This document shows, piece by piece, positions 6,584-15,789 of a stretch of DNA of 64,000 bases. Every line of letters starts with the position of its first letter. Within the stretch, counting starts at the first letter, position 1. The notes beneath the pieces are model-generated. The model searched no databases and was not told the DNA's origin. It worked only from the letters and a program-made list of their open reading frames with translations. This stretch comes from Herminiimonas arsenitoxidans (lineage in GTDB: Bacteria > Pseudomonadota > Gammaproteobacteria > Burkholderiales > Burkholderiaceae_D): contig NZ_LT671418.1 in the NCBI RefSeq assembly GCF_900130075.1, positions 248,001 to 312,000 of the forward strand, in the 5' to 3' direction. The position numbers were made by a program, and so were the translations under genes.

Positions 6584-8728
6584 ATGACCATCGATATGAG
6601 TCAGTTCTTCCAGGTTTTTTTCGACGAGACGGAAGAACTACTGGCCGAGATGGAAAAGCTGTTGCTGGCGGTTGACGTCTCAGCCCCTGATGCAGAGGAC
6701 TTGAATGCCATCTTTCGTGCTGCGCACTCGATCAAAGGTGGCGCTGCCACGTTTGGCATCACCGATTTAACGGAAGTAACGCACGTACTGGAAACCTTGC
6801 TGGATCGCATACGCAAGGGTGAGATGGTATTGATGGCTGAACATGTCGACGCATTTCTCTCGGCAAAAGATGTGTTGAAAATGCAGCTGGATGGTCATCG
6901 CTTGCATACACCAGTCGATCTGGATGCTGTCGCTGATATCCGCGTGTTGCTGGAGTCACTATCGCAGGATGCGTCGCCGGCACCAGCTGCGGCGTCGAGT
7001 ACATCTGCTTCGCATGGCAAGACAAGCGCAGCACAGACAGATCGTCGCTTCCGGATTGAGTTGCCAGTAACTACTGCACGCGATGTTGATGCGCTGGCTG
7101 CAGAGTTGGGTTTACTGGGTGAAATCCAACGTGATGTGCTGCCGGATCAACGCGCAGTATTTACGCTGAGCACGCAAGAAGGTGTCGACGACATTATCGC
7201 GATTTGCTCTTTCATTCTTGATCCGCAAGATTTGAAGATTACGGAAGAGGCTGTCATCAAAGGCGTGCATCAGTCGATTGATGATCGCAGCCGCAATGAA
7301 GAGGAGCAGGGTTATGGTTTCTTCGAACCCTTGCACTCGACTATTGCCGAGAACGCGCAAGGTTATGGATTCTTTGCGCCGTTTGTTCCATTGCCTTTGC
7401 CTGAGCCTGTCAATAAAGATACAGCTGAGCAGGATGATGAAAAAGGGAATGCGCTGGCGGTAGAAGAAGTGCATGCGGCCGCAGCGACGGATAAGAAGCC
7501 TGCAGTCAAGCGTGACGCCGACAAGATGAATGTCAGCGCGGAATCATCATCGATACGCGTGGGCATAGAAAAAGTCGATCAACTGATCAATTTGGTGGGA
7601 GAGCTGGTCATCACGCAAGCGATGATAGAACAACGAACTGGCTCGCTTGATCCGATGCTGCATGAGCGTTTGTTGAATAGCGTATCGCAGTTGACGCGTA
7701 ATACGCGCGATCTGCAAGAGGCAGTCATGTCGATACGCATGATGCCTATGGATTATGTGTTTTCGCGCTTTCCGCGCATGGTGCGCGATCTGGCAACGAA
7801 GCTGGGCAAGAAGGTGGAGTTTGTGACGCATGGTGCGGCAACTGAATTGGACAAAGGTCTGATTGAGCGCATTGTCGATCCGCTGACACATTTGGTACGT
7901 AACAGTATTGATCACGGTATTGAAATGCCGGAAGCGCGCTTGGCTGCGGGCAAAGCGGCATCCGGTCAGCTCTCTCTTTCCGCCGGTCATCAAGGCGGCA
8001 ATATCATCATTGAAGTCAGTGATGATGGTGGTGGTTTGAATCGCGATCGTATCCTGGCTAAAGCCAAGCAACAAGGCATGCCGGTATCGGATGACTTGCC
8101 GGATGAAGAAGTTTGGCAATTGATTTTTGCGCCTGGTTTCTCGACGGCTGAAGCAGTAACCGATGTGTCCGGCCGCGGAGTTGGCATGGACGTCGTCAAA
8201 CGGAACATCACCGCAATGGGTGGAGTGGTCGATATCCGTTCCAGTAAAGGCTATGGCACGACGATATCAATTTCTCTACCGTTGACGCTGGCTATTCTGG
8301 ATGGCATGTCGATCAAGGTTGGAGATGAAATTTATATTCTCCCGCTCGGTTATGTCGTGGAATCGCTGCAACCGGAATTGCTCGATGTGAAAGAAATCAG
8401 TGGGCAAGGGCAGGTGGTCAAAGTGCGTGGCGATTATTTGCCTTTGATCCCGCTTTATAAAATGTTCAACATCGAACCACGTTTTACCGATCCGTCTGAA
8501 GGCATCGTTGTTATCCTGGAGTCAGAGGGGCGAAAAGCAGCTTTGTTTGTCGATGACCTGGTTGGGCAGCAACAAGTTGTAGTCAAAAATATCGAATCGA
8601 ATTATCGTAAGGTGGCAGGAATATCAGGAGCCACAATTCTCGGTGACGGTGGCGTATCGCTGATTATCGATGTTGCAGCATTACTACGTTCAAGCCGTCA
8701 ATTGAATGACGAATCCATTTATTCCTGA
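6584..8728 (+). CDS. cheA: Chemotaxis histidine kinase CheA
   Basis: CheA autophosphorylates on receptor signals and passes phosphate to CheY and CheB. The 714 residues follow the P1-P5 order. P1 (Hpt) has His48 in [14 protein letters not shown]2 (about 148-220) resembles the CheY/CheB-binding domain. A disordered Ala/Asp/Glu-rich linker follows (about 225-320), then the P3 dimerisation helices, and the P4 kinase with N box [21 protein letters not shown] and [13 protein letters not shown]. The P5 CheW-like domain occupies about 565-700. The linker contains the motif QGYGFF twice, at 242-247 and 259-264, a feature outside the core domains. The start ATG 6584 has CGGAGTGG upstream. cheW follows after 14 bases. 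Confidence 0.97.
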   Translation: MTIDMSQFFQVFFDETEELLAEMEKLLLAVDVSAPDAEDLNAIFRAAHSIKGGAATFGITDLTEVTHVLETLLDRIRKGEMVLMAEHVDAFLSAKDVLKMQLDGHRLHTPVDLDAVADIRVLLESLSQDASPAPAAASSTSASHGKTSAAQTDRRFRIELPVTTARDVDALAAELGLLGEIQRDVLPDQRAVFTLSTQEGVDDIIAICSFILDPQDLKITEEAVIKGVHQSIDDRSRNEEEQGYGFFEPLHSTIAENAQGYGFFAPFVPLPLPEPVNKDTAEQDDEKGNALAVEEVHAAAATDKKPAVKRDADKMNVSAESSSIRVGIEKVDQLINLVGELVITQAMIEQRTGSLDPMLHERLLNSVSQLTRNTRDLQEAVMSIRMMPMDYVFSRFPRMVRDLATKLGKKVEFVTHGAATELDKGLIERIVDPLTHLVRNSIDHGIEMPEARLAAGKAASGQLSLSAGHQGGNIIIEVSDDGGGLNRDRILAKAKQQGMPVSDDLPDEEVWQLIFAPGFSTAEAVTDVSGRGVGMDVVKRNITAMGGVVDIRSSKGYGTTISISLPLTLAILDGMSIKVGDEIYILPLGYVVESLQPELLDVKEISGQGQVVKVRGDYLPLIPLYKMFNIEPRFTDPSEGIVVILESEGRKAALFVDDLVGQQQVVVKNIESNYRKVAGISGATILGDGGVSLIIDVAALLRSSRQLNDESIYS

Positions 8729-8742
8729 GGAGGAGAATCACT

Positions 8743-9234
8743 ATGATTCACAACATACAAAACAATACAACTGGTGCTGAAAACGGCAACGAGTTTCTGG
8801 CGTTTACGCTAGGCAAGGAAGAGTACGGCATCGACATCCTGAAAGTTCAGGAAATCCGCGGTTATGAAGCAGTGACACGCATTGCGAATGCGCCGGAGTT
8901 TGTCAAAGGTGTGGTCAATCTGCGCGGCATCATTGTGCCTATCGTCGATATGCGTATCAAATTCAATCTGGGTGAGCCGACCTACGATCAATTTACAGTC
9001 GTGATTATTCTCAATATCGGCGGCCGCGTAGTTGGCATGGTGGTGGATAGTGTTTCAGACGTGATTACTTTGTCACCTGAGCAAATCAAACCAGCACCGG
9101 AAATGGGTACGGCCTTCAATACCGATTACTTGATCGGTTTGGGTACCTTGGATGAGCGCATGCTGATTCTGGTGGATATCGATAAATTGATGTCCAGCAC
9201 AGAGATGGGTTTGATTGAAAAAATTGCAGCGTAA
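8743..9234 (+). CDS. cheW: Chemotaxis coupling protein CheW
   Basis: CheW links chemoreceptors to CheA in the signalling array. The 163-residue protein is a single CheW (SH3-like double barrel) domain: [20 protein letters not shown] opens it, [15 protein letters not shown] is in the middle, and [10 protein letters not shown] and the closing [16 protein letters not shown] are present. GAGGAGAATCACT gives a strong ribosome binding site for ATG 8743. It is translated right after cheA. In many relatives a chemoreceptor gene follows; here a 126-base gap leads straight to cheR. Confidence 0.97.
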   Translation: MIHNIQNNTTGAENGNEFLAFTLGKEEYGIDILKVQEIRGYEAVTRIANAPEFVKGVVNLRGIIVPIVDMRIKFNLGEPTYDQFTVVIILNIGGRVVGMVVDSVSDVITLSPEQIKPAPEMGTAFNTDYLIGLGTLDERMLILVDIDKLMSSTEMGLIEKIAA

Positions 9235-9360
9235 TCGTTGAAATAAAAATTGCCGTGTGAGCGAGCAGAACAAGGCTGCGCAAACAGTCGCGTGTATGGT
9301 TATTGAAAGACGCATATTCAGCTAGCGTGATATGCAACAGGCGAAAGGGAAATCGGCAGT

Positions 9361-10239
9361 ATGAAAGTGACTTCTCAGATCAGATCGGAAGGCTCCAAAG
9401 AGTTCGAGTTTACAGCTCGTGATTTTGAACGAGTGCGGGCTCTTATATATAAAAGAGCCGGCATCGCTTTGGCCGAGAGCAAGCAGGAAATGGTTTACAG
9501 CCGTTTGGCCCGTCGCCTGCGTGCGACGGGTATCGGCTCGTTTGTCAGCTACCTGGACCAGCTTGAACAAGGTGGCAACGATGAAGAGTGGGAAGCGTTT
9601 ACCAACGCACTGACAACCAATCTCACTTCATTCTTTCGCGAGGCACATCATTTCCCGATTCTTGCCGAGCATCTGAAAAAAATTAAAGAACCGATCGAAA
9701 TCTGGTGCTCCGCTGCATCGACTGGCGAAGAGCCGTATTCGATTGCGATGACTGCATGCGAGGCGTTCAATACTCTGACACCGCCGGTACGTATTATTGC
9801 AACCGATATCGATACCAATGTATTGAACACTGGCGCCAATGGTGTGTATTCGATGGATAGACTCGATAAAATGTCGCCGGAACGTGCAAAGCGTTTCTTC
9901 TTGCGCGGCAAGGGCGCCAAAGAAGGCATGGTACGCGTGCGTCCGGAGCTGCGACAGATGATTACCTTCAAACAGGTAAATCTGCTGGCAAGCAACTGGG
10001 CGATTTCGGGACAGTTCGATGTGATCTTCTGCCGTAACGTGATGATCTATTTTGACAAGCCGACTCAAGGGAAAATACTGGATCGTTTCGCGCCTTTGAT
10101 GAAGTCGGATGGCTTGTTATTTGCCGGTCATTCGGAGAACTTCCTGTACGTCACAGATGCATTCAAGTTGCGCGGGAAAACAGTTTACGAGCTGGAACAG
10201 AACAAGAAAGCGGGTTCGTCGCCAACACGTCGAACATAA
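9361..10239 (+). CDS. cheR: Chemoreceptor methyltransferase CheR
   Basis: CheR transfers methyl groups from SAM to receptor glutamates during adaptation. The 292 residues show the small N-terminal helical domain (about 20-95, ending [15 protein letters not shown]) and the C-terminal SAM-binding domain with [44 protein letters not shown] and LFAGHSENF. These are the standard CheR motifs. ATG 9361 is the first good start after a 126-base gap with no clear promoter. cheD follows after 8 bases. The protein carries a short basic C-terminal tail. Confidence 0.96.
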   Translation: MKVTSQIRSEGSKEFEFTARDFERVRALIYKRAGIALAESKQEMVYSRLARRLRATGIGSFVSYLDQLEQGGNDEEWEAFTNALTTNLTSFFREAHHFPILAEHLKKIKEPIEIWCSAASTGEEPYSIAMTACEAFNTLTPPVRIIATDIDTNVLNTGANGVYSMDRLDKMSPERAKRFFLRGKGAKEGMVRVRPELRQMITFKQVNLLASNWAISGQFDVIFCRNVMIYFDKPTQGKILDRFAPLMKSDGLLFAGHSENFLYVTDAFKLRGKTVYELEQNKKAGSSPTRRT

Positions 10240-10247
10240 CAGAATCT

Positions 10248-10859
10248 ATGAATGAATTGACCAAAGAACATTTCGCCACGAATGTCTATTACGACCGGAC
10301 ATTCGATCGCGACGCAGCCAAGATCTTGCCGGGTGAGTATTACTACACCGGTAAAGACATGCTGATTGTGACCGTTCTTGGATCATGCGTATCAGCTTGC
10401 ATACGCGATCGTGTCACCGGTGTCGGTGGTATGAATCACTTCATGTTGCCGGACAGTGGCGGCGATGCAGATAGTCCGATTTCTGCATCGGCACGTTATG
10501 GCACGTATGCGATGGAAATCCTGATCAATGATTTGCTGAAAGCGGGTGCACGCCGCGAGAATCTGGAAGCCAAAGTATTTGGCGGCGGTAATGTCTTGAG
10601 TGGCTTCAGCTCGATTAATGTCGGTCAGCGCAATGCGCAATTCGTACGTAGTTTTCTGAAGATAGAAAACATTCGTATCGTTGCAGAAGACTTGAACGAC
10701 ATACATCCACGCAAGGTGTATTACTTCCCGCGTACCGGCAAAGTATTGGTCAAAAAACTCAGACAGTTGAACAACAATACATTGGTCAATCGCGAACAGG
10801 ATTATGCGAATCGTCTACAGTCTGGCAGCGTCAGTGGAGACGTGGAACTCTTTTCTTGA
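10248..10859 (+). CDS. cheD: Chemoreceptor glutamine deamidase CheD
   Basis: CheD deamidates receptor glutamines to glutamates. The catalytic cysteine is in [12 protein letters not shown] and the partner histidine in [17 protein letters not shown] and [15 protein letters not shown] complete the family pattern. At 203 residues it is longer than the core domain, with a C-terminal extension of about 30 residues ([19 protein letters not shown] and on) that ends SGDVELFS. This tail nearly repeats the C-terminus of the CheZ-like protein at 5523-6101 (SGDIELF). The gene lies 8 bases after cheR and 44 before cheB, completing an adaptation module. Confidence 0.95.
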   Translation: MNELTKEHFATNVYYDRTFDRDAAKILPGEYYYTGKDMLIVTVLGSCVSACIRDRVTGVGGMNHFMLPDSGGDADSPISASARYGTYAMEILINDLLKAGARRENLEAKVFGGGNVLSGFSSINVGQRNAQFVRSFLKIENIRIVAEDLNDIHPRKVYYFPRTGKVLVKKLRQLNNNTLVNREQDYANRLQSGSVSGDVELFS

Positions 10860-10903
10860 TGCAAAAAATATATCTATAAAAAACGCTATAGCAAGGCAGC
10901 CTC

Positions 10904-11983
10904 ATGAAAATTAAAGTATTGATCGTAGATGATTCAGCGCTGATACGCAGCGTGATGAAGGAGATCATCAATAGCCAACCGGATATGGAAGTTGTCGGCG
11001 TGGCACCGGACCCGATTATCGCGCGTGATTTGATCAAGCAAACAAATCCGGACGTGTTGACGTTGGACGTTGAGATGCCGCGTATGGACGGTCTGGATTT
11101 CCTGGAAAAATTGATGCGTTTGCGTCCGATGCCGGTGGTGATGGTGTCTTCGCTGACAGAGCGCGGTTCGGAAATTACCTTGCGCGCACTTGAGCTGGGT
11201 GCGGTTGATTTCGTCACCAAGCCGAAGATGTCGATTCAGAGCGGCATGCTTGAATATACAGAGATGATTGCCGACAAGATTCGTGCAGCATCGAAAGCAC
11301 GTATCAAGTCACGCCCGATCGTGCAGCATGATGCGAACAAGCAAACTGGCGATGGCGTTTTACCGCTGATACGCAATCCTCTTACCAGTAGTGAAAAACT
11401 GATCATCATCGGTGCATCTACCGGTGGTACGGAAGCGATCAAGGACTTCCTGATGCAGATGCCATCTGATTGTCCGGGCATCCTGATCACGCAACACATG
11501 CCGGCTGGATTTACTAAATCGTTTGCGCAACGTCTGGATAGTTTGTGCAAAATCGGCGTGAAAGAATCGGAAGGCGGCGAGCGGATTTTGCCTGGTCATG
11601 CTTATCTGGCGCCTGGCCATTCGCATCTGCAATTAATACGTAGTGGTGCCAACTATGTAACGCAACTTGACCAAGGCCCGCCAGTCAATCGTCATCGTCC
11701 ATCGGTCGACGTGTTGTTCCATTCAGCGGCAGTGCATGCCGGCAAGAATGCTGTCGGCGTAATACTGACAGGGATGGGTAAGGATGGTGCATTGGGCATG
11801 CTGGAAATGAAGAATGCCGGTGCCTATAACTTCGCGCAGGACGAGGCGTCATGCGTAGTATTCGGTATGCCGCGTGAAGCGATTGCAGTCGGTGCAACGC
11901 ATGAAGTTGGCGCATTGAATGCACTGCCAGGAATGGTTTTAGGTCATCTGGCGACGCATAGCAGTCGCGCATTGCGCGTCTAA
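10904..11983 (+). CDS. cheB: Chemoreceptor methylesterase/response regulator CheB
   Basis: CheB removes receptor methyl groups when phosphorylated by CheA. The 359-residue protein has an N-terminal receiver (about 1-125) with [14 protein letters not shown] and the phospho-acceptor in [16 protein letters not shown], a linker, and a C-terminal methylesterase domain (about 165-350). The esterase carries the catalytic serine in [11 protein letters not shown], the histidine in [15 protein letters not shown], and the aspartate in [11 protein letters not shown]. The start is ATG 10904. It closes the cheR-cheD-cheB block; about 150 bases with no clear promoter separate it from the next cheY. Confidence 0.97.
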   Translation: MKIKVLIVDDSALIRSVMKEIINSQPDMEVVGVAPDPIIARDLIKQTNPDVLTLDVEMPRMDGLDFLEKLMRLRPMPVVMVSSLTERGSEITLRALELGAVDFVTKPKMSIQSGMLEYTEMIADKIRAASKARIKSRPIVQHDANKQTGDGVLPLIRNPLTSSEKLIIIGASTGGTEAIKDFLMQMPSDCPGILITQHMPAGFTKSFAQRLDSLCKIGVKESEGGERILPGHAYLAPGHSHLQLIRSGANYVTQLDQGPPVNRHRPSVDVLFHSAAVHAGKNAVGVILTGMGKDGALGMLEMKNAGAYNFAQDEASCVVFGMPREAIAVGATHEVGALNALPGMVLGHLATHSSRALRV

Positions 11984-12134
11984 GTGGTTTTTTGATACAG
12001 CTAGTGTTGGTTTCTTCTGATTTGCTTGTATCCTCGGTGCATAATAGCGATGCATCGAAATGAGACGATGCGTTAGACCATGTTCGATTCCTTACCAGGG
12101 TCGATGACGATTTAAAGAATTAATGGAGTAATTC

Positions 12135-12533
12135 ATGGCAGGCCCAAATACCAAATTTTTAGTTGTTGATGATTTTTCAACAATGCGTCGCATTGTTCGC
12201 AACCTCTTGAAGGAACTGGGCTATACGAACGTCGATGAAGCGGAAGATGGCGCAATGGCTCTCGCGAAATTGCGTAGCGAACAATTCGACTTCGTCGTGT
12301 CCGACTGGAACATGCCGAATATGGACGGTTTGACGATGTTGCAACATATTCGTGCCGATCCAGCACTTTCCAAATTGCCAGTGTTGATGGTTACGGCAGA
12401 AGCGAAAAAAGAAAACATCATCGCCGCTGCACAAGCAGGTGCAAACGGTTATGTGGTCAAGCCATTTACCGCTGCGACACTGGACGAAAAACTCGCGAAG
12501 ATTTTCGAAAAACTGGCTGCTGCCGGGGCCTGA
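12135..12533 (+). CDS. cheY: Chemotaxis response regulator CheY (CheY2, motor-type)
   Basis: A 132-residue receiver very close to enterobacterial Che[21 protein letters not shown] at the N-terminus, the phospho-acceptor aspartate in [30 protein letters not shown] with the switch threonine, and [12 protein letters not shown] with the conserved lysine. Phosphorylated CheY binds FliM to change motor direction. ATGGAGTAATTC gives a good ribosome binding site. cheZ begins just after its stop codon, so the two are translationally linked. It is the second CheY in the cluster and the better candidate for direct motor control. Confidence 0.96.
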   Translation: MAGPNTKFLVVDDFSTMRRIVRNLLKELGYTNVDEAEDGAMALAKLRSEQFDFVVSDWNMPNMDGLTMLQHIRADPALSKLPVLMVTAEAKKENIIAAAQAGANGYVVKPFTAATLDEKLAKIFEKLAAAGA

Positions 12534-12534
12534 G

Positions 12535-13191
12535 TTGAGCGGCGCCTCATCTGCACAGACAGTATCCGAAACAGATCACGCAAACTTGGCGAACGACGAA
12601 GTGCTGTCGCGCGTGGGGCATATGACCCGCGCGCTGCATGAGAGTCTGCGCGGCCTGGGTTTCGATCAATTAATAGAACGTGCTTCGCACGATATTCCTG
12701 ATGCACGTGATCGCCTTGATTACGTTGCACGTATGACTGAGCAGGCCGCACAACGTGTCTTGAACGCGACTGAAGCGGCGGGTCCTTTGCAAGAACGCAT
12801 TCAGTCTGATGCCGCCGCAATGTCTACGGAATGGCAGCAAGCCTTGCAAGGTAATTTTTCTGAAGAAAAATATCGTGCCTTGGCAGAGCAGACCATTGCT
12901 CATCTGAATGCAACACAAAGCGCGACGACAGAAACCAGGCAGCATCTGATGAACATCATGATGGCGCAGGACTTTCAGGATTTGACCGGACAAGTCATCA
13001 AGAAAGTCACCGAACTGGCGCATGGTCTGGAGCAGCAGTTGCTGCAATTGCTGGTCGATTACGCTCCGCCTGAGAAGAAGAAAGAAGTCGATACCGGTTT
13101 GCTGAACGGGCCGCAAATCAATCCAGTCGGTAATGATGTGGTTGCTGGTCAAGAGCAGGTCGATGATCTGCTTGAAAGCCTGGGTTTCTAA
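12535..13191 (+). CDS. cheZ: CheY-P phosphatase CheZ
   Basis: CheZ is a long helical-hairpin dimer that removes phosphate from CheY-P. The catalytic signature QDFQDLTGQVIKK is present (Asp149 and Gln153 from the chosen start) and the C-terminus is the classical CheY-binding peptide VDDLLESLGF. TTG 12535, one base past the cheY stop codon, is chosen as start: it gives 218 residues, normal for the family. The frame is open further upstream, but that would run inside cheY. A GGGGCC stretch lies just upstream and coupling to cheY probably drives translation. Confidence 0.93.
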   Translation: MSGASSAQTVSETDHANLANDEVLSRVGHMTRALHESLRGLGFDQLIERASHDIPDARDRLDYVARMTEQAAQRVLNATEAAGPLQERIQSDAAAMSTEWQQALQGNFSEEKYRALAEQTIAHLNATQSATTETRQHLMNIMMAQDFQDLTGQVIKKVTELAHGLEQQLLQLLVDYAPPEKKKEVDTGLLNGPQINPVGNDVVAGQEQVDDLLESLGF

Positions 13192-13250
13192 TCCATTGAT
13201 GCGCCGCCGTTTGTCACCTCAACTTCCTTTGTTCTTTTTGCTTATTTCCC

Positions 13251-14462
13251 ATGCCTGAAATGAAATTCATCGTGCGTGAGCCGTTGCTGAATGCAGCGCA
13301 GCAGCTCCTCGGATACGAGCTGTCGTGGCAAAGCAATGAGCAAGATGGTGGGATGGCCAGCGATGAGGATTTGCTGGAACTGGTGACCTTTGTCGCTGCG
13401 CAATTGCACGATAAAGAATCGGTTTGGTTGCTGAATGACAGTGTGCTGTTTTTTGAAGCGACGCCGGCCTTGGTCGCTTCCGATGTAGTAAAAAAACTGC
13501 CTGCACAAAACACGGTATTTCGCCTGAGCTCAGCGGATCTGGCAGATAAAGAAACGCTCAGAGTAGTGAGTGACTTGCGACAACAAGGTTATGGAATTTC
13601 ACTGCGCGATGCAGATACTTTGCCGCATAACAGTCAGCTTTTGCAAGTCGTCAGCCATGTCGAGGGACACTTCAGTCGTGACAGTACAGATGTAAAAGCA
13701 ATCGAGCAGAGTCTGAAATCTGACTATGTCAAATTGATCGCGCGCCAGATCACCGATTGGCGCGAATACGATCATTGTGTCGCAAACGGGCTGTACGCAT
13801 TCATAGGCAATCTATACCTGACACAGCGCCCAAATGCTGAGAAAAAGGGATTGAATTCAGCACAGCTCATCATTGTCCAGTTGATGGAAATGGTGCGGCA
13901 AAATGCCGATATTCGTGAGCTTGAAGAAGTGCTAAAGCGCGATGCTGCGTTGTCATACAAGTTATTCCGCTATATCAACAATGTCGGTTACGGTTTGGGG
14001 GCGGAAATTCAATCTTTGCGTCATGCCGTGACGATGCTTGGTTATTCGCCTTTGTATCGCTGGTTGTCTTTGTTGTTGGCCACTGCCAGTACGCATAGCC
14101 ATTCGGCAGTGTTGATGCAAACGGCGATTGTGCGTGGTCGCTTTGCAGAATTAGCCGGGCACGGCATTTTGCCCAAACATGAGGCCGAAAACCTGTTTGT
14201 GGTCGGCATGTTTTCCTTGCTGGATCGTTTGCTGGGTATTCCGATGGAAGAGGTGCTGAGCAAGATTCAGCTCTCAGAATCGGTAGCACAAGCATTGCTG
14301 ACGCGTGACGGCATGTACGGCCCATTCCTGGCGCTTGCCGAGGCATGTGAGCCGAATAATGGCGATATTGGCGCACTGGCTGACTCTCTTTTCATCAGCT
14401 CGCGTCAGGTCAATGAAGCGCATTTGGCCGCACTGGCCTGGGCGCAAGCCATCAAGATTTAG
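13251..14462 (+). CDS. EAL-HDOD (YuxH-type) signalling protein with degenerate EAL domain
   Basis: The 403 residues combine an N-terminal EAL-like domain (about 1-200) with a C-terminal HDOD domain (about 205-395). The EAL domain is degenerate: the usual EALLR is replaced by GYELSW, and other metal-binding motifs are not evident, so cyclic-di-GMP hydrolysis is unlikely. The HDOD part shows LKRDAALSYKLFRYINN and a LRHAVTMLGY helix, typical of this non-catalytic regulatory fold. Proteins of this architecture occur in motility and cyclic-di-GMP networks. It lies between cheZ and flhB, so a motility-linked regulatory role is a reasonable inference. ATG 13251 is used; ATG 13260 is also possible. 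Confidence 0.8.
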   Translation: MPEMKFIVREPLLNAAQQLLGYELSWQSNEQDGGMASDEDLLELVTFVAAQLHDKESVWLLNDSVLFFEATPALVASDVVKKLPAQNTVFRLSSADLADKETLRVVSDLRQQGYGISLRDADTLPHNSQLLQVVSHVEGHFSRDSTDVKAIEQSLKSDYVKLIARQITDWREYDHCVANGLYAFIGNLYLTQRPNAEKKGLNSAQLIIVQLMEMVRQNADIRELEEVLKRDAALSYKLFRYINNVGYGLGAEIQSLRHAVTMLGYSPLYRWLSLLLATASTHSHSAVLMQTAIVRGRFAELAGHGILPKHEAENLFVVGMFSLLDRLLGIPMEEVLSKIQLSESVAQALLTRDGMYGPFLALAEACEPNNGDIGALADSLFISSRQVNEAHLAALAWAQAIKI

Positions 14463-14477
14463 CTTTTCTTTCAATTT

Positions 14478-14508
14478 CCCGCTTAGCACGACTTAAAAAG
14501 CGGGATCT
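14478..14508 (+). terminator. Possible weak terminator after the EAL-HDOD gene
   Basis: CCCGCTT (14478-14484) and AAGCGGG (14498-14504) form a 7-bp stem with a 13-base loop. It is followed only by ATCTTT, not a clean T-run. It sits 16 bases past the stop codon and may mark the boundary between the che block and the flhB operon. Confidence 0.35.
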
Positions 14509-14616
14509 TTCCCATCCTATTCCCTCGATCACCTTAAGGCTTTCTAGCCAATAATCCACTCATAGGTCCGTATGGCGTCATGTTGAATGCCAGCGGGAGT
14601 ACCTCAGGAGTCGGCT

Positions 14617-15789
14617 TTGGCTGAAGAAAGTGATCTCGAAAAGACTGAACCCGCGTCACCGCGCAAGCTGGAGCAAGCGCGGGAGCAGGGTGATGTGCCG
14701 CGTTCGCGCGAGTTGGCGACCTGTACGCTGTTACTGGCTGCGGGCGCTGCTTTCTGGATCACCGGCGGCCGCATGATCGCTCAACTGAACGCCACGCTGG
14801 CGTCTGGCCTTTCTTTCGATCGCGAGATGGCCTTCGATATGGAATTGTTGCTGGCGCATGCAGCCGCCAGCATTATCGATTTGCTGATCGCGTTTGCACC
14901 TGCGGCATTAATCCTGATCGTGGTCGCACTGGCATCACCAGCCTTGATCGGCGGCTGGTTGTTCAGTGCGCAGGCCTTGCAACCTAATTTCGGCCGTATG
15001 AACCCGATGAAGGGTTTGGGCAATATGGTTTCCAGCCGCTCAGCGGTGGAGCTGGGCAAGGCAATTGCCAAAACCATCCTGATCGGCTGGATCGCTTGGA
15101 TGGTAATCCGTTATGAATTTGATGCGGTGCTGGCGCTGAGCGTGGAACCGTTGAAATCAGGTACTGAACATTTGGGTCATTTGCTGGTCGTCAGCTTTAT
15201 CTTTATCGCGAGTGGCTTGGTCATCATTGCGATGATCGATGCACCATATCAAATGTGGCAGCACGCGAAGAAATTGATGATGTCGCGCCAGGACGTCCGT
15301 CAGGAATCCAAGGAGTCCGAAGGTAATCCGGAGATCAAAGCGAAGATACGCCAGCAACAACGCGAGATGGCACGTCGCCGCATGATGTCCGAAGTGCCAA
15401 CCGCAGACGTCGTCGTGACCAACCCGACGCACTATGCGGTCGCATTGAAATACTCAGAAAACGGCATGCGCGCACCGAAGGTCGTCGCCAAAGGTGCGGA
15501 TGAAGTCGCCGCCAAAATTCGCGAGCTGGCAATGGAAAACAATGTAGTGCTGCTGGAAGCGCCACCACTGGCGCGTGCGCTGTTCCGTCATGCCGAATTG
15601 GGCGATGAAATCCCTGAAAAACTCTATATCGCTGTAGCCGAAGTATTGGCTTATGTATTCCAGTTGCGCGCATACAGCAAGAGCGGTGGTGCACGTCCGG
15701 TCAAACCGGACGATCTCGATGTGCCGCCAGAGATGGATCCCCTTAACCCTGCTGCAGAAGATGCAGATACGAATGGCCTGCCACAATGA
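14617..15789 (+). CDS. flhB: Flagellar export switch protein FlhB
   Basis: FlhB is the inner-membrane export-gate subunit that switches substrate class after self-cleavage. The N-terminus AEESDLEKTEPASPRKLEQA is standard, four membrane helices follow (about 30-210), and the cytoplasmic domain contains the autocleavage site NPTH in VVVTNPTHYAVALKY, with RALFRHAELGDEIPEKLY after it. TTG 14617 is chosen as start because CAGGAG lies 6 bases upstream and the protein then begins exactly as family members do; ATG 14587 would add ten unusual residues. The C-terminal tail is Pro/Asp-rich. The stop overlaps the flhA start by four bases. Confidence 0.95.
   Translation: MAEESDLEKTEPASPRKLEQAREQGDVPRSRELATCTLLLAAGAAFWITGGRMIAQLNATLASGLSFDREMAFDMELLLAHAAASIIDLLIAFAPAALILIVVALASPALIGGWLFSAQALQPNFGRMNPMKGLGNMVSSRSAVELGKAIAKTILIGWIAWMVIRYEFDAVLALSVEPLKSGTEHLGHLLVVSFIFIASGLVIIAMIDAPYQMWQHAKKLMMSRQDVRQESKESEGNPEIKAKIRQQQREMARRRMMSEVPTADVVVTNPTHYAVALKYSENGMRAPKVVAKGADEVAAKIRELAMENNVVLLEAPPLARALFRHAELGDEIPEKLYIAVAEVLAYVFQLRAYSKSGGARPVKPDDLDVPPEMDPLNPAAEDADTNGLPQ

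Noticed and set aside
12439..12534. Upstream extension of cheZ into cheY
   Set aside because: The extra 32 residues are read out of frame inside cheY and do not resemble a CheZ N-terminus.
14587..14616. ATG 14587 as the start of flhB
   Set aside because: TTG 14617 has CAGGAG at 6-base spacing and gives the conserved N-terminus; the ten extra residues do not look like FlhB.
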